DNA of 64,000 nt from assembly GCF_010093535.1 (NCBI RefSeq), contig NW_022985214.1, forward strand, positions 284,245-348,244. The letters are read 5' to 3'. Below are positions 11,101 to 20,460 of this stretch, in pieces. Below the pieces are notes generated by a model, which was given only the letters and a program-made list of their open reading frames with translations, had not been told where the DNA came from and did no database searches. The first letter of the stretch is position 1. Every line of letters begins with the position of its first letter. Position numbers and translations under genes: made by a program. The stretch is from Lindgomyces ingoldianus. Its lineage: Eukaryota > Ascomycota > Dothideomycetes > Pleosporales > Lindgomycetaceae.

Positions 11101-12922
11101 TCCGACGTTTAAAGACGCCTGTTCGGCTCATGGTTTATTGCGGGAGGACCGATCTTGGGATTATATCTTCCGAGAACTTCGACTTACGGCTACTGGCTCC
11201 TCATTACGACGAATATTCGTGCAGGCGCTGGTATTTGGTGACATACTTGATCCAGTAGCTATCTGGACGACGTTTCATGCTGACTTCTCGGATGATCTAC
11301 CTCCGCAAATGGCCTTCATCGATCCTCTTCCTACTGAATCTGAGCCGTTGCAAGATTACAGCCTGTGGATCCTGAACCAGATGCTCCTAGAGTCACACGG
11401 TAAAACGCTATCTCAATTTAGAATGCCGATGCCCTTGCATGATTGGATCCCTGTTACTGTTCCTTTCTTAGTACATGAGCAGATGTCATACGATAATATT
11501 GCTGAGTATACTGCTTTTACTGAGTCCTATGACCAATTAAATTGCGGTCAGAAATCGGCGTTTGATACTATTGAGTCTGCTGTGTGTTTGGATCCGAACA
11601 ACGCTCGGTTTTTTGTTCAGGGCCCTGGTGGTACTGGCAAAACCTTCCTCTATCGAACGTTATGTTCTCGATTTCGGTCTCGGCGTAAGATTGTTCTCTG
11701 CGTGGCTTCGTCTGGTATTGCAGCGCTACTTCTTCCGGGTGGCAGAACTGCGCACTCAAGGTTTAAGATACCTATCAAGATTACGGAGGATTCCTTCTGC
11801 ACGTTTGCCGCAAACTCCCCTACTTCCGAGCTGCTTCGTGAAACTAGCCTTATTATCTGGGATGAGGTTCCTATGCAGCACCGGTTGTGTTTTGAGGCTG
11901 TCGATCGAAGTTTCCGCGACGTACTACAGAGCGAACTGCCTTTTGGTGGCATTCCATTGGTATTTGGCGGCGATTTTTCGCAGATTCTGCCAGTTGTACC
12001 TAAGGGTGGCCGGGGTCAAACGGTGCAGGCATGCCTTCAACGGTCCCCCCTCTGGCGTCGTTTTACGGTTCTGACTTTGACTGAGAACATGAGAATGCAC
12101 GCTGGGGCTGCAAATCGGGCTTATGCAGACTGGATACTCTCCGTATCTAGGGATGAGCAGACGCACGTTGATCTGCTCCCTGGTGTCCAGGAGTTTGTCT
12201 CCACAAGTCGCTTTTATTCCCATGTGTATCCATTGGATATGCTGCGTGTATTTCCAGACCCTGCTGTTGCTGCGCGCTTCTTTCAACGGCGCTGTATCCT
12301 TGCGGTCCGCAACGAGGCAGTTACGGAGATTAATAATATCCTTCTTGGGCATTTCGAGGGTGACGTCCGGGAATTCATGTCTGCAGATGAGGTATATCGG
12401 ACAGAATCAGATGGCGTTGATCATCCCCCGGAGGATCTATTGCAGACGTTTAATCCGCCTGGTTTGCCTCCTGCTAGACTCTGTTTGAAGGTTGGGGTCC
12501 CGGTTATTTTACTTCGGAATCTAGATCCTGGGGAAGGTTTGTGCAATGGGACCCGATTGTTGGTTACTGCCCTGGGTCAACAAGGCGCGTTTGTGACCGG
12601 GAGGATCCTAGGGGGTGAATTCGACGGACAGACGAGAACTGTTGCTCGGATTAAATTAGTATCGGAGGATCACGACATCTTACCCTTTCCTATTGTACGC
12701 TATCAGATACCTATCCGGTTGTGTTTCGCAATGTCTATTAACAAATCACAGGGCCAATCTATGGAGATTGTAGGTGTGGACTTGAGGCATCCAGTCTTTA
12801 CGCATGGACAGCTTTATGTTGCGCTTTCTAGGGTTACAACCGTATCTGGCATATGTATTTTAAACCGGGCTGATTCGATAGGGCGTGTTGTTAATGTCGT
12901 GTACAAGGAGGTGTTGTTGTAA
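8141..12922 (+). CDS. Helitron RepHel transposase/helicase, apparently intact
   Basis: Rolling-circle replication initiator fused to a Pif1-family helicase, which mobilises Helitrons. The model is exon 8141-8251, intron 8252-8299 (48 nt, GTTCGT to TAG, branch-like GCTAAAT), exon 8300-12922, giving 1577 residues. The first exon adds an N-terminal Cys/His motif (C7-x2-C10, H30, C31). If the intron is wrong, an intact 1496-residue ORF still starts at 8432. Visible motifs: HUH nuclease motif H651-A-H653; the two-Tyr motif YIHKY at 800-804; Walker A GPGGTGKT at 1145-1152; Walker B IIWDE; GGDFSQILPVV; a C-terminal helicase motif around INKSQGQS; and LYVALSRV. There are no frameshifts or RIP-like stops across 4.6 kb, in sharp contrast to the neighbouring elements, so the copy may be recent and possibly active. 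Confidence 0.93.
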
Positions 12923-13128
12923 TCTACTTAGTCATGTGCCGTGTTTTGTGCACGTATCAGCGATGCCTGGGTCACAATCTGCCGCACTTAAGGCGTAATC
13001 TGGCCGATTCGGCTGGGCGCAATTTAAAAAGGGCTCCTTCCCGCTCTTCTCCTTTTCTTTTTTGTCCTGCTTCCTCTGCTCTTTCCTCTTTACAGCCTTT
13101 GTCCTTTGTCTTTAACGTTTGTTTTGCT

Positions 13129-13831
13129 ATGGGTATCACTCGCAAGCTGTCTGATGCGTCTACTCTCTGCCATGTTCCTGCCCGCAAGCGTCGTGCTACT
13201 AGCAAGCTATGGTCTGACCTTAGGAGGGATCCACGGGGTTGGTATCAGTGGGCCACCTATCAATTAGTTGCGCTCTACTTTAGTCTTACTGGTGAGAGAG
13301 TGCGGTCAGCAGACTATTCTTATATAAACGTATGTACTGTTACTCCTTCGGTTACCAAGCTAATAGTGTTAGGCATATAACGTCCCTCTGTCATCCACCC
13401 GTCCCCCGCCGTATATACTAGAACATCAGGGTCGTCCACTTGATTGGCCATTTGATGTTTCCGGTGGTTTTGTAAATTGGACGTGGTGGGGTTGTTATCG
13501 GGATATCAACCCCCAATATCTGCTTACTTTGTGGACATCTTTCTGGGGTCAGAACAACATAGTCCAGGAGTGGCCTCTCCGGGATGGTCCGCTTCGCGTT
13601 CCGACTTTATCCAGTACTGGATCTGACGTTCCTCCGTTCGAATTCGTCCACAATCGGCGTCTACTGAGGCTGATGTTTAAGGCTGATGGTATTAATTTCC
13701 CTTGGCATGTTCATATGGACAAGGTTGTGCCCCGTCATCGTCGGGCGCGGTCGGAGGAATTCTATAGTTCTGAACCTTCAAACGTTTGGACTCGGCCTCA
13801 TGCACATTGGGTTAGTGATTATATCTGCTAG
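13129..13831 (+). CDS. Unknown 219-residue protein downstream of RepHel
   Basis: Two exons: 13129-13329 and 13373-13831, with a 43-nt intron starting GTATGT and ending TTAG (GCTAAT branch). The join is in frame and gives 219 residues, while reading on through the intron meets stops. The start is the ATG of MGITRKLSDAS, following a pyrimidine-rich leader. The first part is basic (PARKRRATSKLW) and the second is rich in Trp and aromatics (NWTWWGCYRD, TLWTSFWGQNN). I recognise no domain. It lies 206 bp after the RepHel stop on the same strand and has the same non-RIP composition, so it may be Helitron cargo or an accessory gene. Confidence 0.6.
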
Positions 13832-13835
13832 AGTT
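13821..13835 (+). repeat. 15-bp direct repeat ATCTGCTAGAGTTTG, copy 1
   Basis: Overlaps the stop codon of the 219-residue gene. The second copy is at about 14290-14304, shortly after the stop of the next gene. Possibly a shared 3' end signal or a remnant of duplication. Confidence 0.5.
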
Positions 13836-13946
13836 TGGCTGTTTGCTTACTAGAAATCCTAGGCCTGTACGCTCTCCAGTTGTGATCTGTGTTGTCCTCC
13901 TGTAGCTAACCAGTATTCTGGTCCATCAGCTCGCTCACCCTCCCTC

Positions 13947-14270
13947 TTGCCTACGGATAATAATCTAGACTATAGGAGTATCTCACCTAAGATACGCTCT
14001 AAATCTGATAACACGTGCCCTATGTCTCCAAGCAAATATTTTGATCTAGAGACTGACGATGATTGTCAGATGGCGTGGGAAGAATATTGGGTTGTTACCC
14101 GAGTCAATAACGATACTGTTCGGTGGGAGAGGGAGGAAAAACGGGAGATACGACGTTTACAGCAGCAGAAACGTCGATTTACAGATTGGATAACCCGCTC
14201 GACTCGGACTGATATCCAGCATCTTATGGTTACGCGCGGGGATAGTTTGTACGATTATTATTTCACTTAA
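13947..14270 (+). CDS. Small basic coiled protein (107 aa), unknown
   Basis: Open reading frame MPTDNNLDYRSISPK... ending in DSLYDYYFT. It has an acidic patch (LETDDDCQMAWEEYW) followed by a charged helix (REEKREIRRLQQQKRR) that could be a coiled coil. It is on the same strand as RepHel and starts 115 bp after the previous stop. It could be a separate gene or a last exon of the upstream gene; a pyrimidine tract and a possible acceptor CTGTAG lie just before it. No family is recognised. Confidence 0.45.
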   Translation: MPTDNNLDYRSISPKIRSKSDNTCPMSPSKYFDLETDDDCQMAWEEYWVVTRVNNDTVRWEREEKREIRRLQQQKRRFTDWITRSTRTDIQHLMVTRGDSLYDYYFT

Positions 14271-14613
14271 TTCCATCCTCTATTAGTGTTAATCTGCTAG
14301 AGTTTGTAAGTCACTTTGCACTTATTTGTCTGAAGTCCTTCCATTCACTAACAGACCTAAGCCGCTATTGGCTCTATATCCGTCGCATTCGTTAAGGCCA
14401 AATATCATTATCAGTGGGTATCATACCGTCATCCGTTCGCTTTGCTAGGTGGCATCCTGTCAAAAGCCGCCTGCTATCCGGCATGCAGTCCCTGATTTTC
14501 CTGTATGAAATTTTTTTTTTTTTTGGGTATTTATAGGCCTGAGCGCCTTTTTGTAGTGTTGTGTGGTAATTGCCGTCGTATCAAAATCCATTGGATTAGG
14601 CTGGAGATTGCTG
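14271..14613. other. Non-coding gap with poly-T tract
   Basis: A convergent intergenic region between plus-strand genes and the minus-strand DUF3716 gene. It holds the second 15-bp repeat and a 15-T run near 14510. No ORF is supported. Confidence 0.5.
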
Positions 14614-16141
14614 TCATCCGAAGGAGTCATCTTCGTACTGCTTGCGTTTCCTGCTCTTAGTGTTGCTGCTAACTTTCCTGCCGTATTTCTGTATGTTGCT
14701 ACTAGAGTTCTTGACATTGCGGCCGGATTTCTTATATTTGCTGCTGGACTTCATGTTGCTCGACCGGATTTCGACCTCACTATCTGATTCCTCTGATTCT
14801 GATTGGTCCGAATCTGGCTCCGCTTCCAGCTGATTAGCCTGGGCAATCGACAGCAGAAGATCATGCTGTTCCCCGATCTTGCGACCGTATTTGCACAGCT
14901 GGCTGATGGAGTTCTCTATCTTGCCGACAGTATCAGTCATACCTGCCACTAGACTCTGCATAAGTCGGGAACGTCCGGCCATTGACATCTGATAGACATC
15001 AACAGTATGGTCGAGATTCATGCCAATATTGCTGCTGGAATTATGGTAGCTTGCGGCCGGAGTCGGGAGGGCTTGCTTCTGCTTCTGATGGTATTTTGGA
15101 GGCTCGAGTCCTTTGTCTAGGAGATCATTTCCAGAAATCTTGCGCTTCTTGGGTGTGGTGTCGATCGATCGCCGATTGCCACCAGATGCATATTCTATAT
15201 ACTGTTAGAGTCTGGTGGAGTCGGCCGTGTATCTAACGCTTACGGTTGCGGAACGAACACTTAGCCCCTTCACCTCCATAATGGCAGCATGCGCACGAAC
15301 CCTTGAGAAAGCCTTGAACAGTGACGCATATCGGGAATTTCCCACTGGATGCTGCGCATTGTTCACAAGGAATCTGCTCGGCCCCCACCATAAACGCCTG
15401 GATGGCCTCGGCGCTCTGCGATTTATCCACGTTCAGAGACACGGTGATGCCATTACCGTGCTTATCCACCCGCGGTCGAAGGTATACCGGCCGATTTCGT
15501 GGGAACTGGCGTAATTCACGGAATGCATTAGAGAATGTCTCCTTATTCCGAACGATCTGACCGTTTGCCACTAGGTCGGTCCAGTAGTCGTCCTGAATGA
15601 CCTTTTTGCCGTTGACCACGACAATCCTCTGTTTTTCGGACAGATTGTATTCAGATGAGGCCGTATTCTTGGATTTGCGGGGAGGATTGGTTTGAGCGGG
15701 CAGTGTGTAGCTAGATTCGGCGGGGGTTTGGCGTTGTGCAAAATCTCCTGGTAACTGCCATCCAAATTTAGGCGGGAAGAAACCCATCGGATTCTGTCTC
15801 CACATCGGGTTTTCTCCAGCTAATTGATGCAGCTTCTGGAATGCAAGAGCATACTCCAATCCTTGGTTCATGCTGGTATCTGGCCGATTTTGGTGGTTCT
15901 CCTGCGCTTTGCTGTTGTTGCCATTGCTACCTCCCTCGATATTCCCGCCTTCACTGTCGCCAGCTTCATTGTTGCTATCGCCTTCAGTAGTATTTCCTTC
16001 ATCCACATTATCATCGTTATCCTGCAGTTCTCTGTCGCCTAGACTGAACTGCAATAGGTGACTATTGCTCAGATGGTCATCGTTATCTACTACCTGGTTG
16101 TTGCGGACATTATCTGTGTTCATTTCGTCGGGATCGGCCAT
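14614..16141 (-). CDS. DUF3716-domain protein (492 aa)
   Basis: Two exons on the minus strand: 16141-15244 and 15194-14614. The 49-nt intron (15195-15243) has GTAAGC, a CTCTAAC branch and TATAG, and joining restores one frame. Residues 1-110 are acidic and Asn-rich (low complexity). The end of exon 1 carries a Cys cluster, CEQC followed by C and then CACCHYG and C, which I recognise as the fungal DUF3716 signature. Exon 2 has a nuclear-localisation-like PKKRKI, a helical middle and a Ser/Lys-rich tail. DUF3716 proteins often occur in multicopy near mobile DNA; the function is unknown. It converges on the Helitron genes and may be Helitron cargo. Confidence 0.8.
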
Positions 16142-16509
16142 CGGGGTTGCTGGTTTCGGAGGTTTCTTGCTGGTGAACCTGGTGCGCGCGGATTGGAGCG
16201 CTCAAAAACATTAGCATCTGGGACAATCCCACAGTATACGGCTGGATTGTCATCGGAAGTTGGTAGTTACTTTACCGGACTCGGCTTTTTCAGTTTCCTC
16301 ACTATCGAGATTGCTAAGGCTTGGGCGGAGAGCGTCGGGCCTGTTTGCTGTCTAATGTTAGTTGTATTTTATCATCTGCCAGCATTAGACCAGTTATATA
16401 TACTTACCCTCACTCATCATTGACACAGAGCCCTTCGTTGAAGTTTCATGGTTAAGTAAAGGAGTGAGAGAGGCGATTGGTGGACATATATTAGATGCTG
16501 GCCTGTGCG
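16142..16509. other. Upstream region of the DUF3716 gene
   Basis: No gene seen. It holds the presumed minus-strand promoter. A possible Helitron 3' end (CTGA followed by T) occurs at 16523-16527, next to the point where the MFS homology stops, but no convincing terminal hairpin supports it. Confidence 0.35.
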
Positions 16510-17105
16510 CTAAGCGAGACGCCTGATTATGTCATCCAAGCTTCCGAAAAGGAAGGCTAATACCTGCTCGTTATAGCACACGGTAGTGAGGATCAAACAA
16601 AATCCCCAAACTGTGACGATCGCAGAAGCAACACGCTCAATTGGGAAGCGCTGTGCGAGTATCATTGCAGGGTATGCGCCAACGATGAAACCAAGGTAGA
16701 AAATGGCAGCGGAGAAGGAGTAGCGATTCCCTTTGCTAAGTTGCAAATCCGTTCGTAGACCAAATAGAGCCTACACAAGCAAAATCAGTTTGCACTATGC
16801 AATAATGAAGGTTATTTTATTACCGCTTGAGAGAGCATGGCTTTATCGTAGTATTGCAGCCCATACGTCATGCATAACACCGGCATCAACCTGAGATCAA
16901 TCTTTCGACGTAGGTGTTTCTCCTCTTTTTCCGTCCAAGTTTGTTCACCGCTATATCCAACCAGAACCTTCAAGGCTTCGTCGGTATGCTTCGTGTCAAT
17001 AGTAAACTCTTTCACTTCCTCCGTGTCTGGGTTGGCGGTCTTAATGTCCTCCGACCTGATCTCGGCAGGCTTCACAATATCGGTCATGATCGTTAATGAA
17101 ACCAA
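16510..17105 (-). pseudogene. Truncated MFS permease (Dal5/allantoate-permease-like), N-terminal fragment
   Basis: Exon 17105-16824, a 53-nt intron (16771-16823; GTAATA...GTGTAG), then 16770-16510. The joined frame reads ...YGLQYYDKAMLSQA then ALFGLRTDLQLSKG, the start of the first membrane segment region of anion:cation symporters of the Dal5 type. It then covers two further hydrophobic segments (AAIFYLGFIVGAYPAMIL; VTVWGFCLILTTV). A full protein has about 500 residues and 12 segments; here homology ends near 16535 and the frame stops at 16510. The rest of the gene is not found nearby. It was probably cut by a rearrangement or by the mobile block to its left. Confidence 0.8.
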
Positions 17106-17538
17106 GACTCAAAATGATTATATTGATGCAGGAACTGTTCACACTCAGATCCAGATTGTTGGGGGGAGTATATGAGTTACCGGGCTGTCGGTTCACCCTA
17201 TGCACGGCAGTAAGATGGCCAATCATCATGGCCGCCGAGACCACCCTGGCGCACAGTCTGGGGAAGCGTGGAGATGGAAATGCCGGGGTTAGTATTTTAC
17301 GATACCAAATACGCTCTTTGTGAGCAAGCTCATACTCGTCGGACTGGGGAAGAACGTGGAGGCGAGGATGCCAATGACTTGGTCAATTGTTGTTCGTCTA
17401 ATCTAGGCCCAATGTAGAAAGCCGAGAGTTGTGCCGATGCCTAGTCTGAAGGAATCATGGCAAAGCAAACAGATGCCGTCTAGCACGTAGTATTGATTCA
17501 ATTCGTTGCATCTACAGGTTTCTTTTTCCAACGCCGTC
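17106..17538. other. Intergenic, no gene
   Basis: Upstream of the MFS fragment and downstream of the lactonase-like gene, both on the minus strand. Short overlapping ORFs here show no protein-like pattern. Confidence 0.5.
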
Positions 17539-18621
17539 TTAGACCAAGCCCTTCTCTTTCCAGTAAGCTTCAAGATCCCGGAAGAATGCCCACTTTAACG
17601 ACTTCCCCCAGCCTTGTTTTTTCCAGTCATTAAGACTCCTGGGGAAATGGTCTACCTTATTCCTGACAGTGGAATCATGAGCAATGATTACGAATACGTT
17701 CTCGTCGCAGTCAAGCTCTTGCAGATGGCGCATTGTTTCAGTTGCACGTGGAATGTCATGACCGAAGGTCATGTCGTAGAGCGTATCGGTAGGTTTCCGG
17801 TTCCGCGATTTTTGTAGCTCGACAAATGAGCTTCCAGGGCAGAAGGGTACGCTGCTGTGGAGATGGCAAGGGTGGGGAGAGATAGAGATTGGAACGGGAA
17901 GATGTGCAGATGGCCGAAATATTCCAGGGTAGTGGCAAATGTCGCCACCTAAAAGAACAAAGGTGTCGGGATTCATTGTAGTGCGGGCGAGGCCGCAAAG
18001 ATGCCCAATAGCATGGCCAGGGCTATCTAACAGATAGAAAGACCCGTCACCAAAGTAATCGAATGCAGGAAATCGCCCGACCTGCAAACTGTTCAGCCCA
18101 TGGAAGTAAATTTCCCGGAGCTTTCGATCTGCGTAGTCGCTCTCTCGGATTGGCGAATCCGGGTTTTTAGGGTAGCCAGGGAGCATTGCTTCCTTGAAGC
18201 CAGCTCCAACAATCAAATCAGTCGAAGCCGGGAACGATGAAGGGTCCCCAATGTGATCCCAATGCCAATGGCTCCAGATTACGGCTTCAACATCTCGACC
18301 ACTTACGCCACTCTCTTCAAGTATCTCAATTACATTCTTCGTTACATCGATGTCATATTCGGTGCTTGGTAAATAATCGACAATCATCTTGGAGTAGTTT
18401 TGGTAATCTCTCCGAATCCCGAGATCAAACACCAATTTTCGTCCAGATGGATGCTCCAATAGAAAGGAGAACGAAGGCGACGACTGGAATGTCTTGAGTC
18501 CAGGAACTGGTGGCGCCATAAACCTTTGAATCTGCGCCGGCCCAAAGTTGACCGGATTAATGAGCTTGACAAGCACTGACGCAGTCCCCGGAGGGATTTG
18601 GACGACTGGTTTTTGAGCCAT
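17539..18621 (-). CDS. Metallo-beta-lactamase-fold hydrolase (lactonase-like), 360 aa
   Basis: A single exon from the ATG at 18621. It carries the dinuclear zinc motif H118-x-H120-x-D122-H123 (SHWHWDHIGD), with further likely ligands H203 (DSPGHAIGH), D227 (LLGGDICH) and H315 (VIIAHDS). The length fits fungal proteins related to N-acyl-homoserine-lactone lactonases and similar ring-opening hydrolases; the true substrate is unknown. There is no signal peptide, so it is probably cytosolic. It is divergent from the SDR gene (494 bp between start codons) and next to a transporter fragment. This suggests a small uptake-and-catabolism or detoxification unit. Confidence 0.88.
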   Translation of the reverse strand: MAQKPVVQIPPGTASVLVKLINPVNFGPAQIQRFMAPPVPGLKTFQSSPSFSFLLEHPSGRKLVFDLGIRRDYQNYSKMIVDYLPSTEYDIDVTKNVIEILEESGVSGRDVEAVIWSHWHWDHIGDPSSFPASTDLIVGAGFKEAMLPGYPKNPDSPIRESDYADRKLREIYFHGLNSLQVGRFPAFDYFGDGSFYLLDSPGHAIGHLCGLARTTMNPDTFVLLGGDICHYPGIFRPSAHLPVPISISPHPCHLHSSVPFCPGSSFVELQKSRNRKPTDTLYDMTFGHDIPRATETMRHLQELDCDENVFVIIAHDSTVRNKVDHFPRSLNDWKKQGWGKSLKWAFFRDLEAYWKEKGLV

Positions 18622-19115
18622 GGAACCGACTTCGAGAAGAGTGCAATCGATGTATGTGCTGGCTAGGCGGACGATGCTCGGTGCTGACGCAGGAAGTACT
18701 TCGGACCGATAGGGTAGAGCGGAGATTCCATCTAACTACACGGGTCCGAGCCCAAAATGAGCGCTGATTCACATCAAGAAGGCATTTGCCACAGCCGCTG
18801 TTCGAATTATTCACGCTCAGACCCGGAATCACCACAGCAAGGTAATAGATGCCTTCCTAGAAGGAAACATTGGGCGGCTAAGATTGCTTGCCGACGGTTA
18901 TCCTGCTTCAGCCTACCGCGGATGAATGTAGCCGAAAACCCCACAGACTCGCTTTCGAACCTTACAGCACCCTGCTGTGGATCACTCTGTGTGAGTCACG
19001 GGAACGGCCTTCGTAGAATCCAGTATTCGTCTTGTGTCTTGTGCCTCTTCAAGAAGTTTGCTTCCCAGGTTCTATCAACACCAATCATCAGTTGTGGTCA
19101 AGATCTTTCACCCCC
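18622..19115. promoter_or_regulatory. Shared divergent promoter region
   Basis: A 494-bp gap between the start codons of the lactonase-like gene (minus) and the SDR gene (plus). It probably holds both promoters. I did not identify specific operators. Confidence 0.5.
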
Positions 19116-20184
19116 ATGCCTCCGCTCCCTCGCTACTCATTTACCGGTCCCGTCGACCACACCATTCTCCCTGACTGCACCAAGTTGAAAGGGAAATCAG
19201 TTGTAATAACAGGTGGCGCAAATGGTATGGGCGAATATTGTGTCCGGACTTTCGCCGCAGAAGGTGCTTTTGTGACCTTTGGAGACGTGAATCCACGCGG
19301 CCACGAAATCGCAAAGGAGCTCAACGCCAAACACGGGCGGGAATGTACTGCCTTCATCAAGGTGGACATTCAGGATTGGGGTCAGCAAAATGCGATGTTC
19401 GAGCTTGCAAAGCAGAAAACTGGATTCGTGGACGTGGTCATTGCGAATGCGGGGATTAGTCGCAGTTCAGGTGATAGTTTATGGAATTTAGATGACCCAA
19501 ACGGAGACCCTACGAAGCCGGAACTAAGAATTGTAGATGTGAATCTACGTGGTAATTTCTACACGTGGAAGATTGCCGTGCATTACTTTAGGAAACAGTC
19601 GGACACAGATGATCGAGATCGATGTTTTATTATCACCGGAAGTATGGTGGCGTGGATCGATTCACCGGTGAGTGTCGCTCCCCAAGCGCCCAAGGTACAG
19701 GGTCTCACTTCGTGGTCTTAGGGAAATTGGGAATATACAGCGACGAAGTACGGACTTCATGGCTTTATGAGAACGGCTAGACGATCGAGTTGGGAACAGG
19801 GTATCCGCATCAATTACGTCGCTCCATGTTGGATCAAAAGCGCGATAAGAACGGCAGAATACGAGAAATGGCTTGTAGATCGAGGCATTGAATTTGGAGA
19901 GCAGAAAGATGTAGCCTCCTGCATGATGAGGCTAGCTTGCGATCAAACTATTAATGGTAAGTGAGGGTCTGGTAACTCCTCGGAGTGTCTTTCTGACTCA
20001 TAGCCAACGGATAGGCCACTCTCTCATGATCGTCCCACGATCAGTTGCAAAGGAGGGGTACATGGACGTGGGCAAAGACGACTATGTAGAAGAAGGATAC
20101 TTTAAGAAAACGCAAGAGACTCAGCTGGTCATTATCGAGGATAAGTGGCTGGACGACTACAAAGTGAGAATATATAAAGAGTAG
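19116..20184 (+). CDS. Short-chain dehydrogenase/reductase (318 aa)
   Basis: NAD(P)-dependent oxidoreductase of the classical SDR type. Three exons: 19116-19667, 19722-19956 and 20015-20184. The introns are GTGAGT...TTAG (54 nt) and GTAAGT...GATAG (58 nt; a nearer CATAG acceptor would give a stop). Motifs: cofactor glycine motif TGGANGMG at 32-39; NAG at 111-113; catalytic Ser176 (TGSMVAW); and Y189-x3-K193 (YTATK), which only appears once exons 1 and 2 are joined. The start MPPLPRYSF was chosen because family similarity begins there. It resembles fungal 15-hydroxyprostaglandin-dehydrogenase-like SDRs; the substrate is unknown. The divergent hydrolase suggests a shared pathway. Confidence 0.87.
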
Positions 20185-20460
20185 CAGTGAGATAGCTGCT
20201 AATATCAGCACAGCCACAAGGACGAAGTCCCAAAAGAACAGAATTTAGATAAATGAAACGCTCAAAGCATCGCAGTGTATTGGGAATCCACATCTGTTCC
20301 AGTTAGAAGCTATAGACATCCATTGCAGAGTTTTGGTCCAGGGAAAGTTGTGTGACCATCCCAGACCAACGAATCCAATTCCTTGCTAGGGGTGATCAAG
20401 TTCCAAAATGGGTTGACATCGTGCTTCGTGCAAAGACACTATCATTGCATTTATCAGGGC
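20185..20460. other. Convergent intergenic gap
   Basis: Lies between the 3' ends of the SDR and F-box genes. No feature seen. Confidence 0.5.

Noticed and set aside
16523..16527. Helitron 3' terminus (CTGA followed by T)
   Set aside because: No convincing stem-loop 10-12 bp upstream and no matching 5' TC end found, so it is kept only as a candidate.
17041..17323. Short ORFs between the permease fragment and the hydrolase gene
   Set aside because: Overlapping frames on both strands without motifs; likely promoter DNA.
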